Position numbers and translations under genes: made by a program | Assembly (NCBI GenBank): GCA_963764585.1 | Contig: CAVXTB010000001.1 | Location: forward strand, 558,001-622,000 | Origin: JAOPZW01 sp963764585 | Lineage (GTDB): Bacteria > Actinomycetota > Thermoleophilia > Solirubrobacterales > Solirubrobacteraceae | Direction of reading: 5' to 3' | Length of the DNA stretch: 64,000 bases | Notes under the pieces: generated by a model | What the model saw: the letters and a program-made list of their open reading frames with translations, nothing else | Told to the model about the DNA's origin: nothing | The model's database searches: none | In this document: positions 53,073 to 60,246 of the stretch, in pieces | Layout of the letters: every line of letters begins with the position of its first letter | How positions within the stretch are numbered: the stretch's first letter is position 1

Positions 53073-53816
53073 CTAGCCGCCGCCGGCAGCGCAGATCGCC
53101 GTCACGACCAGGCGCCACGGCGTGGTCGTCCGGCGGTCGGCGACCGCGACCGCGACCCAGTCCTGTCCGTCGGGCGCGCTGCGGACGATCGCGATGCCGC
53201 GCGCCGCGCCGTCGACCGCCGCGCCGCCGCCGACGACCCGCTGGCCGCTCGGGCAGTGCGCCGCGAGGGGACCCTTCGTCGCGTGCTCGTCGGTTGCGCT
53301 GGCGGTGCGCTGGGCGGCCACGTGCGACAGGAAGGCCGAGGAGCTCAGGCCCGCGAGCTTGTCCGCGTCGGCCGCGCTGCTCGCGCGCGACGCGCGGTGG
53401 GCGGCCGGCACCTCGGCGAGGGCGCCCTCGTCGATCTGGGTCCCGGTCAGCGTGTTGTGGGCCACGTCGGCCGCCTTGACCGAGTTGTCCGCGAGCTGCC
53501 GGCTGCCGATGGCGCCGTCGGCGACCTTGTCGGCGGTGACCGCGCGGTCCTGAAGCGCCGCCGTGCCGACGCTGCCGTCCTTGGGTGCGGCCTTCGCCAC
53601 CACGTCCACGTCGCGGTTCACCGCGACCAGGGCGATGACCAGGCCGGTCACCGCGACGACCAGCGCCACCCCGAGCCCGATCGCGATCCACGCAATGAAG
53701 CGATTGGACCGAATCAGCTGCTCGTCGGCGGCCAGCCGCGCCTCGTCGTCCGCGATGCGATCCTCGTCGCGGTCCAGCCGGGCCTCGAGAATGGTGGTGC
53801 TGCGATCATCAGCCAC
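53073..53816 (-). CDS. single-pass membrane protein of unknown function
   Basis: 247 residues from the GTG at 53816, preceded by AAGGAGG; a longer frame lacks this site. Residues 1-40 are charged coiled coil (RDEDRIADDEARLAADEQLI), then one membrane helix (WIAIGLGVALVVAVTGLVIALVA, about 47-70). The extracellular part is a low-complexity region with repeated DxxV-ADKVADGAIGS blocks, reminiscent of tail-fibre or collagen-like stalk repeats, and ends in a small globular tip (CPSGQRVVGGGAAVDG, WRLVVTAICAAG). Topology suggests a short surface stalk with a head domain. Function unknown. Confidence 0.75.
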   Translation of the reverse strand: MADDRSTTILEARLDRDEDRIADDEARLAADEQLIRSNRFIAWIAIGLGVALVVAVTGLVIALVAVNRDVDVVAKAAPKDGSVGTAALQDRAVTADKVADGAIGSRQLADNSVKAADVAHNTLTGTQIDEGALAEVPAAHRASRASSAADADKLAGLSSSAFLSHVAAQRTASATDEHATKGPLAAHCPSGQRVVGGGAAVDGAARGIAIVRSAPDGQDWVAVAVADRRTTTPWRLVVTAICAAGGG

Positions 53817-53920
53817 TGTGGCCTCCTTGGCGGAGCCGTCGTCGCAGTTTCCGCCCGCCCGCCCGCCGCAGCATCGGTGCAATTCACGGACTCTGCCGCG
53901 GACTGACCGCATGGCGGGGC

Positions 53921-53936
53921 TTTCACCGTCGTTTCA
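53921..53936 (+). promoter_or_regulatory. response-regulator direct-repeat site in front of uppP
   Basis: TTTCA-N6-TTTCA repeats with an 11-bp period, followed by TGAAGGCC. It starts 40 bp before the uppP GTG. The same layout recurs at 56823, upstream of the small membrane gene; the 41-bp stretches agree at about 33 positions. Direct repeats at one-helical-turn spacing are what OmpR/PhoB regulators bind. Confidence 0.7.
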
Positions 53937-53960
53937 TGAAGGCCGCCTAGCGTCGCCGGC

Positions 53961-54803
53961 GTGCACCCGATCTCCTACTTCCAGGCGATCGTCTTGGGGC
54001 TGGTCCAGGGCGTCACCGAGCCCTTTCCCGTCTCGAGCCTGGGCCACGCGGTCGTGCTGCCGCGCCTGCTCGGCTGGGACATCCACCAGAACGACGACTA
54101 CTTCGTGACCTTCCTCGTGGCGACGCACCTCGCCACCGCGATCGTGCTGTTCTTCATGTTCCTCGCCGAATGGCGGCGGATCATCGCCGGGCTGTGGCGC
54201 TCACTGCGCATGCGCGAGATCGCGCCGGGCGACGTCGATGCGCGGCTCGGCTGGCTGCTTGTCGTCGGCACCATCCCGGCCGGCATCCTCGGTCTCCTCC
54301 TCGAGCACGCGCTGCGCGACCTGTTCGCGTCGGCGACCTCCGCGGCGATCTTCCTGATGGTCAACGGCGTCCTGCTGCTCATCTTCGAGCGCGAGCGCCG
54401 CCGCGCGGTCGCCCGCCCCGCGGGGCTGAGCTTCCGCCAGGCGGCCGCAGTCGGCACCGCGCAGGCGGCGGCGCTCGTGCCGGGCATCTCGCGGTCGGGC
54501 GTGACGATGGGCGGCGGCCTCCTCGTCGGCCTCTCGCACGAAGACGCGGCGCGCTACTCGTTCCTGCTCGCGACCCCGATCATCGGCGCTGCCGCGCTGC
54601 TGAAGCTGCCGGATCTCTTCGGCCACAAGGGCGACGGGGTCCGCGGTCCCGCGCTGGTGGCGGCCGCATGCGCCGCCGTCACGACGTACTTCGCCGTCCG
54701 CTTCCTGCTGCGGTACTTCGAGACCAACAAGCTCAGCCCGTTCGGCTACTACTGCATCGGCTTCGGGGCGCTCTGCACGGTGATCTTCGTCGCGGGAGGT
54801 TGA
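53961..54803 (+). CDS. uppP: undecaprenyl-diphosphatase
   Basis: 280 residues from GTG. Eight or so membrane helices. The two family motifs are intact: QGVTEPFPVSSLGH at residues 14-27 (the Glu and Ser pair) and PGISRSGVTMGGGLL at about 174-188 (the catalytic Arg). UppP/BacA dephosphorylates undecaprenyl diphosphate outside the membrane so that the carrier lipid can be reused for peptidoglycan. It is followed after 18 bp by the response-regulator gene, making uppP part of the regulon of the adjacent two-component system. Confidence 0.93.
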   Translation: MHPISYFQAIVLGLVQGVTEPFPVSSLGHAVVLPRLLGWDIHQNDDYFVTFLVATHLATAIVLFFMFLAEWRRIIAGLWRSLRMREIAPGDVDARLGWLLVVGTIPAGILGLLLEHALRDLFASATSAAIFLMVNGVLLLIFERERRRAVARPAGLSFRQAAAVGTAQAAALVPGISRSGVTMGGGLLVGLSHEDAARYSFLLATPIIGAAALLKLPDLFGHKGDGVRGPALVAAACAAVTTYFAVRFLLRYFETNKLSPFGYYCIGFGALCTVIFVAGG

Positions 54804-54821
54804 GGCATACTCGGGCGGTCG

Positions 54822-55505
54822 ATGCGGCTCCTGGTCGTCGAGGACGAACCGAAGCTCGGCGCGCTGCTCGTGCGCGCGCTGCGAGCCGAGGGCCACGCGA
54901 TCGATCTGTGCGAGACCGGGGAGGACGCGCTGTGGCGCGCCGGCTCGGTGGCCTACGACGCGATCGTGCTCGACGTCGGGCTGCCGGGGATCGACGGGTT
55001 CGAGACGTGCCGCCGGCTGCGCGCGGAGGGCGTGTGGGCGCCGGTGCTCATGCTCACCGCGCGCGACGCCATCGGCGATCGCGTCGAGGGCCTCGATGTC
55101 GGCGCCGACGACTACCTCGTCAAGCCGTTCTCGTTCGCCGAGCTTGGGGCGCGGCTGCGCGCGCTCGTGCGCCGCGGCGCGCCCGAGCGCCCGGCCGTGC
55201 TCACGGTCGGCGAGCTGCGCCTGGACCCCGCGCGCCGCGAGGCGTGGCGCGGCGACGACGCGCTCGCGCTGTCGGCCAAGGAGTACGCGCTGCTCGAGGC
55301 GTTCATGCGCCGGCCCGGCGAGGTGCTCTCGCGCTTCGCCCTCATCGAGCAGGTCTGGGACGAGAGCTACGAGCACCGTTCCAACGTCGTCGACGCCTAC
55401 GTCCGCCTGCTCCGCGACAAGATCGACCGCCCGTTCGGCACCGACTCGATCGAGACGGTCCGCGGCGTGGGCTACCGGCTGTGCGCGCCATCCGACAGCG
55501 ACTGA
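54822..55505 (+). CDS. OmpR-family response regulator
   Basis: 227 residues. The receiver domain has acidic residues in VVEDEPK and the phospho-acceptor Asp51 in VLDVGLPGIDG, then LMLTARD (Thr) and VKPF (Lys102 region). The C-terminal winged helix (about 127-222) contains LSAKEYALLEAFMRRPGEVL and RSNVVDAYVRLLRDKI, the OmpR/PhoB DNA-contact helix. It should bind the TTTCA direct repeats at 53921 and 56823. Overlaps the kinase gene by 25 nt. Confidence 0.95.
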   Translation: MRLLVVEDEPKLGALLVRALRAEGHAIDLCETGEDALWRAGSVAYDAIVLDVGLPGIDGFETCRRLRAEGVWAPVLMLTARDAIGDRVEGLDVGADDYLVKPFSFAELGARLRALVRRGAPERPAVLTVGELRLDPARREAWRGDDALALSAKEYALLEAFMRRPGEVLSRFALIEQVWDESYEHRSNVVDAYVRLLRDKIDRPFGTDSIETVRGVGYRLCAPSDSD

Positions 55506-56869
55506 GCGCGCTCCCGCTGCGGGTCCGGCTGACCCTGGCCTACACGGTCGCGATGGCGATCGTGCTGGCGCTGGTCGGCGGCTTCCTCTACCTGCACACG
55601 AGGTCGGGGATCGACCGCAGCATCGACGACGCGCTCGCCCTGCGCGCCCACGACCTCGCCGCGCTCGCCCGCAACGGCGACCCCGCCGACGTCCTGCTCA
55701 CCGCCGGGCCGCCGCCCGGGCAGATCGGCGATCGCGCCCAGCTCGTCGACCCCGACGGACGGATCGTCGCGGCGACGCCGTCCGCCCGCCGCCCGCTGCT
55801 GTCATCCGCCGAGCTGCGCGCTGCTCGGCGCCGGCGGATCGTGCGCCAGCGCGGAGACACCGTGCGGGTGCTCGCGGAGCCCGTCGGCGCCGCCGGCCGC
55901 GTCGTGGTCGTGGCCGGCGATCGCGCCGGACCCGAGCACACGCTCGACGTCCTCGTCGGCGCGCTGCTCATCGGCGGTCCGCTCGCGCTGCTGCTGGCGG
56001 CGCTCGCCGGTTACGCGCTGGCCTCGGGGGCCCTGCGCCCGGTGGAGACGATGCGCAGCCGCGCGGCGACGATCTCGGCCGCCGAGCCCGATGCACGGCT
56101 GCCGCTGCCCGAGGCCGACGACGAGATCCGCCGCCTCGGCGAGACCCTCAACGCGATGCTCGACCGCCTGGCCGACGCGCGGCGGCGCGAGCGCGCCTTC
56201 GTGGCGGACGCCAGCCACGAGCTGCGCACGCCGCTGACCATCCTCAGGGGCGAGCTCGAGCTCGCGACGGCCGGCGACCCCAGCCACGAGGAGCTGCGCC
56301 GCGTCGTGCGCTCCGCCACCGAGGAGACCGACCGCCTCGTCGACCTGGCCGAGCAGCTGCTCGCCTTGGCGCGCCTGGACGACGAGCTGCTGCCCGTCGA
56401 CGCGCGGCCCGTCGAGGTGCGCGACCTGCTCGACGCCGTCGCCGCCACCTTCGCCCCGCGCGCCGCCGAGCTCGACCGCGCCCTGATCGTGGTCGGCTCG
56501 GAGGGCGTCATCGCGCGGGCCGACCCGACCCGCCTGCGCCAGGCGCTCGACAACCTCGTCGACAACGCGCTTCGCTACGGCGCCGGCCCTGTCCGCCTGG
56601 ACGCGCGCGCCGAGGACGGGCACGTCGAGCTGCACGTGCGCGACGAGGGGCCGGGCTTCCCGCCCGAGTTCCTCGCACGCGCCTTCGATCGCTTCGCGCG
56701 CGGCGGACGCGGGCCCGGGACAGGGCTGGGCCTCGCCATCGTCGCGGCGGTCGCCGCCGCGCACGGCGGCAGCGCGCACGCCGCGAACGCCCCGGGCGGC
56801 GGGGCAGACGTTTGGCTAGTCCTTTCATCGCCGTTTCACGAAGGCCCGCCAGCATCGCCGGCGCCATGA
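55481..56869 (+). CDS. HAMP-containing sensor histidine kinase
   Basis: 462 residues from GTG 55481, overlapping the regulator by 25 nt. Two membrane helices at about 15-35 and 162-185 flank a small outer sensor domain. HAMP follows (PVETMRSRAATISAAEPDARL), then the dimerisation helix with phospho-acceptor His246 in DASHELRTPLTIL, and the ATPase motifs N-box LRQALDNLVDNALRYG, G1 RDEGPGFP and G2 GTGLGLAIV. The last 17 residues are encoded over the second TTTCA operator. Its stop overlaps the next start (ATGA). Confidence 0.93.
   Translation: MRAIRQRLSALPLRVRLTLAYTVAMAIVLALVGGFLYLHTRSGIDRSIDDALALRAHDLAALARNGDPADVLLTAGPPPGQIGDRAQLVDPDGRIVAATPSARRPLLSSAELRAARRRRIVRQRGDTVRVLAEPVGAAGRVVVVAGDRAGPEHTLDVLVGALLIGGPLALLLAALAGYALASGALRPVETMRSRAATISAAEPDARLPLPEADDEIRRLGETLNAMLDRLADARRRERAFVADASHELRTPLTILRGELELATAGDPSHEELRRVVRSATEETDRLVDLAEQLLALARLDDELLPVDARPVEVRDLLDAVAATFAPRAAELDRALIVVGSEGVIARADPTRLRQALDNLVDNALRYGAGPVRLDARAEDGHVELHVRDEGPGFPPEFLARAFDRFARGGRGPGTGLGLAIVAAVAAAHGGSAHAANAPGGGADVWLVLSSPFHEGPPASPAP
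56823..56838 (+). promoter_or_regulatory. response-regulator direct-repeat site inside the kinase 3' end
   Basis: TTTCATCGCCGTTTCA repeats the site at 53921 with the same 11-bp period and the same downstream CGAAGGCC. It lies 28 bp before the ATG of the small membrane gene and within the coding end of the kinase gene, so it should form a second promoter in the operon. Confidence 0.65.
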
Positions 56870-57117
56870 CCAAGAACCGCTCGCTCATCCTGCCGGCCGT
56901 CGTGCTCGGCGTCGTGCTGCTCGCGATCGCCGTCCTCTACTGGGTCGACAGCGCGGACGCGCTGCCGTCGTTCCTGCCCGGCCACGAGGCCGGCTCGTCG
57001 CATCACCACGTCAAGCACGGCATCGCGGCGGCGATCGTCGCCGCCGGCTGCTTCACCTTCGCGTGGTTCCAGAGCGGCCCGGCGGCTACGGATCGAGCGG
57101 CCCCGACAGCACGCTGA
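56866..57117 (+). CDS. small two-helix membrane protein of the two-component regulon
   Basis: 83 residues; ATG overlaps the kinase TGA (ATGA). Two hydrophobic helices, about 6-25 (LILPAVVLGVVLLAIAVLYW) and 50-68 (HGIAAAIVAAGCFTFAWF), are joined by a loop that ends in a histidine-rich HEAGSSHHHVKHG. The histidine cluster could bind metal. Both termini are probably cytoplasmic. Its own operator copy suggests it is an output or feedback component of the two-component system. It overlaps the VOC gene convergently by 32 nt. Confidence 0.8.
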   Translation: MTKNRSLILPAVVLGVVLLAIAVLYWVDSADALPSFLPGHEAGSSHHHVKHGIAAAIVAAGCFTFAWFQSGPAATDRAAPTAR

Positions 57118-57853
57118 ACACCGCGTTCTGCGGATCGCGCAGGACCGCGAAGCGGATCCCGTTCGGGAGGTCCATCGGCCCGACGAGCGTCGTGCCGCCC
57201 AGCTCGCCCGCGCGGGCCACGGCGGCGTCGCAGTCCTCGACGGCGAAGTAGAGGTTCCACGCGGGGTGGCCGCCGGGCATCATCGGCACGATCCCACCGT
57301 TCTGCTTGCCCTCGTTGGTGATCGACCAGTACCCGCCCTCGGAGCCCGGCGCCTCCTCGATCGTCCAGCCGAAGAGGTCGCGGTACAACGCGGCCGATGC
57401 CTCGACGTCGGGCGAGGCCAGGTCGTTCCAACACAGCGCCCCGGGCGCGTTGACCAGACCCGCGCCGATGTGCGCGCGCGGCTGCCAGACGCTGAGGACC
57501 GCGCCCTGCTGGTCCTGGAGGATCGCCATCCGCCCGGAGTCGAAGACGTCGAAGGGCTCGGCGAGCAGGGTCGCACCGAGCTCCTTGGCGCGCGCCGCGG
57601 CTGCATCGACGTCCTCGACCGTCACATAGCAGTTCCAGTGCACCACGTCGGTGCCGGGCGGCATCGGCGTGATCGCCGCCACGTCGTGGCCGTCGACCTG
57701 AGCCATCGAGTAGTGGTTGCCGTCGCCGATCGGGATGTCGTTGTACGACCAGCCCAGCAGGTCGGCGTAGAAGGCCTTCGAAGCCTCCTGGTCGTCGGTG
57801 TTGAGGTCGACCCAGGAGAAGGCTCCGGGTGCGTAGCTCGTTCGTTCGCCCAT
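57086..57853 (-). CDS. two-domain VOC (glyoxalase-like) protein
   Basis: 255 residues. Two VOC domains, about 8-122 and 130-252, each with the beta-alpha-beta-beta-beta pattern: FSWVDLNTDDQEASKAFYADLLGW and LCWNDLASPDVEASAALYRDLFGW open them, and AILQDQQGAVLSVWQP and FAVLRDPQNAVFSVLSG close them. The metal-ligand positions (His/Glu) are replaced by Asp, Gln or Trp in part, so it may bind a ligand rather than catalyse. It is a frequent actinobacterial family (27 kDa antigen CFP30B-like). Converges on the small membrane gene. Confidence 0.85.
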   Translation of the reverse strand: MGERTSYAPGAFSWVDLNTDDQEASKAFYADLLGWSYNDIPIGDGNHYSMAQVDGHDVAAITPMPPGTDVVHWNCYVTVEDVDAAAARAKELGATLLAEPFDVFDSGRMAILQDQQGAVLSVWQPRAHIGAGLVNAPGALCWNDLASPDVEASAALYRDLFGWTIEEAPGSEGGYWSITNEGKQNGGIVPMMPGGHPAWNLYFAVEDCDAAVARAGELGGTTLVGPMDLPNGIRFAVLRDPQNAVFSVLSGPLDP

Positions 57854-57904
57854 GCGGCGACGCTACCAACGCGCGCGTAGCGAGCGCGTGAAGATCGCGG
57901 GCGC

Positions 57905-58927
57905 TCAGGAGGCGAGCGCGCCGACCAGCCCGCGCGCGTGCAGCAGCTCGGCGATCTGCACCGTGTTGAGCGCCGCGCCCTTGAGCAGGTTGTCGCCGAC
58001 GACGAAGAAGTTGAGGCTGTGGTCGTCGAAGAGGTCGGCGCGCACGCGCCCGACCGCGACCTCGTCGCGCCCGGCCCACTCCAGCGGCGTCGGGATGTCG
58101 TCGAGCTCGAGGTTGGGGAAGGCGCGCAGCGCGTCGAGCGCCGCGTCGACGCTGACCGGCCGATCGAACGTCGCGCGCACCTCGATCGCGTGGCCGACCA
58201 TCACGGGCACGCGAACGCAGGTCGGCGCCACGTTGAGGCCCGGGATGTCGAGGATCTTGCGCGACTCGTTGCGCAGCTTCATCTCCTCGTCGCTGTAGCC
58301 GCCGTCGACCTCCTTGCCGAGCCACGGCACGACGTTGAAGGCGAGCGTCTTGGCGTGGATGCTCGCCTCGACGGCGGCCGCGGCGGTCGCGCCGTCGTTG
58401 ACGAGGTCGTGGCCGCGCACCGGATCGACCTGCGCGTGCAGCTCGTCCATGCCCTTCTGCCCGGCGCCGCCGGCGGCCTGGAAGGACGTGCAGACCATCG
58501 TGTGCAGGCCGAACGCGTCGTGCAGCGCCTTGGCCGGCAGCATGACGGCCATCGTCGTGCAGTTCGGGTTGGCGACAATGCCCTTGCCGATGTGGTCGAG
58601 CGCGTCGGGGTTGACCTCCGAGACCACGAGCGGGACCTCGGGGTCCATGCGCCACGCCGACGAGTTGTCGACGACGAGCGCGCCCGCGGCCGCGAAGCGC
58701 GGCGACCACTCGCGCGAGGTGCCGCCGCCGGCGCTGAACAGCGCGACGTCGAAGCCCTGGATGGTCTCGTCGGCGAGCGGCTGGACGGTGAGATCGCCGA
58801 TCCGCCTGCCGGCCGAGCGCTCGGAGGCGAACGGCACGATCTCGTCGGCGGGGAACGCCCGCTTCTCGAGCAGGGCGAGCATGATCGTGCCGACCGCACC
58901 GGTGGCACCGACGACCGCGACGCGCAT
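57905..58927 (-). CDS. asd: aspartate-semialdehyde dehydrogenase
   Basis: 340 residues. NADP loop RVAVVGATGAVGTIMLALLEKR at 2-23, SAGGGTSREWSPRFAAAGALVVDNSSAWRMD near 70, the catalytic Cys123 in VANPNCTTMAVMLPA and the catalytic His in IHAKTLAFNVVP-side loop and VRVPVMVGHA near 243. It reduces aspartyl phosphate to aspartate semialdehyde for lysine/diaminopimelate, threonine and methionine synthesis. Its ATG overlaps the lysC stop by one base (TGATG). Confidence 0.95.
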   Translation of the reverse strand: MRVAVVGATGAVGTIMLALLEKRAFPADEIVPFASERSAGRRIGDLTVQPLADETIQGFDVALFSAGGGTSREWSPRFAAAGALVVDNSSAWRMDPEVPLVVSEVNPDALDHIGKGIVANPNCTTMAVMLPAKALHDAFGLHTMVCTSFQAAGGAGQKGMDELHAQVDPVRGHDLVNDGATAAAAVEASIHAKTLAFNVVPWLGKEVDGGYSDEEMKLRNESRKILDIPGLNVAPTCVRVPVMVGHAIEVRATFDRPVSVDAALDALRAFPNLELDDIPTPLEWAGRDEVAVGRVRADLFDDHSLNFFVVGDNLLKGAALNTVQIAELLHARGLVGALAS

Positions 58928-59448
58928 CAGGCGAACTCCCCGAACGGCTGCTCCGGGCGCATCGTCCCCTCGCCGGAGAGCTCGAACGCGCTGTGCAGGG
59001 CCTTGACCGCGTCGGGCACGCGATCGCCCGGGACGACGCAGGAGATGCGGATCGGAGAGGTGGAGATCATCTCGATGTTGATGCCGTTGTCGCCGAGGGT
59101 GGTGAAGACCTTGGCCGCCACGCCGGGGTGGGTCTTCATTCCTGCTCCCACGATAGAGACCTTCCCCATCGTCTCGTCGGTGGCGACCTTCATGCCGAGC
59201 TCCGACGCGATCGGCTCGAGCGCCGTGCGCGCGTCGTGGACGTCGTCGCGCGGGATCGTGAACGACATGTCCGCGCGCAGGCCCTCGGTCTCGGGCTCGC
59301 CCTGGACGATCATGTCGATGTTGACGTTGGCCTGGGCCAGCGCCGTCGTCACGCGGCCGGCGATGCCCGGCGTGTCGGGCACGCCCATGAGCGTGACGCG
59401 GGCCTCGCCGAGCGAGTGGGTGACGGCGGTGATGAGGGGCTGCTCCAT
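58927..59448 (-). CDS. lysC: aspartate kinase beta subunit from an internal start
   Basis: In frame with lysC, ATG 59448 is preceded by GAGGAAG with a 5-nt spacer, on the minus strand. It encodes 173 residues starting MEQPLITAVTHSLGEARVTL, i.e. just the ACT regulatory domains. In Corynebacterium glutamicum the lysC beta chain starts at the equivalent point and has 172 residues. The sequence support (spacing, codon, length) is strong, but expression is not shown. Confidence 0.8.
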   Translation of the reverse strand: MEQPLITAVTHSLGEARVTLMGVPDTPGIAGRVTTALAQANVNIDMIVQGEPETEGLRADMSFTIPRDDVHDARTALEPIASELGMKVATDETMGKVSIVGAGMKTHPGVAAKVFTTLGDNGINIEMISTSPIRISCVVPGDRVPDAVKALHSAFELSGEGTMRPEQPFGEFA

Positions 59449-60192
59449 GGTGTCTTCCTCGGAGACGACAACGGTACCTGGCGCGTCGTCGAAGCTCGAT
59501 CGGCAGTGGATGCGCACGCCGTGGTTGCGCGCGTACTCGACCGAGCGCAGCTGCAGCACGCCCGCGCCGGACGCCGCCATCTCGAGCATCTCCTCGAAGG
59601 AGACGACCGCGAGCTTGCGCGCGTTGGGCACGATCCGCGGGTCGGCGGAGAAGACGCCCGGCACGTCGGTGTAGATCTCGCAGACCTCGGCGCCGACCGC
59701 GGCGGCCAGCGCGACCGCGGTGGTGTCCGATCCGCCGCGGCCCAGCGTCGTGACGTCGCGCGCGGTGCTGACGCCCTGGAAGCCGGCGACGAGCACGATC
59801 GAGTCGGCGTCGAGCGCGGTGAAGATGCGGTCGGCGCGCACGTCGAGGATCCGCGCCTTGGTGTGCGAGGTGTCGGTGACGATCCCGGCCTGCGACCCCG
59901 TGAGGCTGATCGCGCGGTGGCCGAGGTCGTTGATCGCCATCGCGCACAGCGCGCACGACACGCGTTCGCCGGTGGACAGCAGCATGTCCATCTCGCGCGG
60001 GTCGGGGTGCGGCGAGACCTCGTGGGCGTCGGCGATGAGGCGGTCGGTCTCCTTGCCGCGCGCGCTGAGCACGGCGACGACGCGATGGCCGGCCTCGCGC
60101 TTGGCGACGATCCGCTGCGCGGCGCGCTTGAGGCGCTCGGCATCGGCGACGGAGGTGCCCCCGAACTTCATGACCACGGTCCCGTTCTCCAT
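58927..60192 (-). CDS. lysC: aspartate kinase, alpha subunit
   Basis: 421 residues from the ATG at 60192, the same length as the actinobacterial LysC alpha chain. Kinase motifs: VMKFGGTSVADAERLKRAA at 6-24, FQGVSTARDVTTLGRGGSDTTAVALAA near 145, VCEIYTDVPGVFSADPRIV near 175. Two ACT domains at about 262-340 and 345-412 bind the feedback amino acids. An internal start with its own ribosome site encodes a separate beta chain (next entry). Expect alpha2beta2 with concerted lysine/threonine feedback as in Corynebacterium. Confidence 0.95.
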   Translation of the reverse strand: MENGTVVMKFGGTSVADAERLKRAAQRIVAKREAGHRVVAVLSARGKETDRLIADAHEVSPHPDPREMDMLLSTGERVSCALCAMAINDLGHRAISLTGSQAGIVTDTSHTKARILDVRADRIFTALDADSIVLVAGFQGVSTARDVTTLGRGGSDTTAVALAAAVGAEVCEIYTDVPGVFSADPRIVPNARKLAVVSFEEMLEMAASGAGVLQLRSVEYARNHGVRIHCRSSFDDAPGTVVVSEEDTMEQPLITAVTHSLGEARVTLMGVPDTPGIAGRVTTALAQANVNIDMIVQGEPETEGLRADMSFTIPRDDVHDARTALEPIASELGMKVATDETMGKVSIVGAGMKTHPGVAAKVFTTLGDNGINIEMISTSPIRISCVVPGDRVPDAVKALHSAFELSGEGTMRPEQPFGEFA

Positions 60193-60246
60193 ACGCGAGC
60201 CGCAAGGATAGGCATCGCGCGCGCACGCGCGGGGTAGGGCGGTCCC

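Noticed and set aside
60193..60246. Lysine riboswitch upstream of lysC
   Set aside because: Only 54 bp separate lysC from ggt, far too short for the aptamer, and no matching helices are seen.
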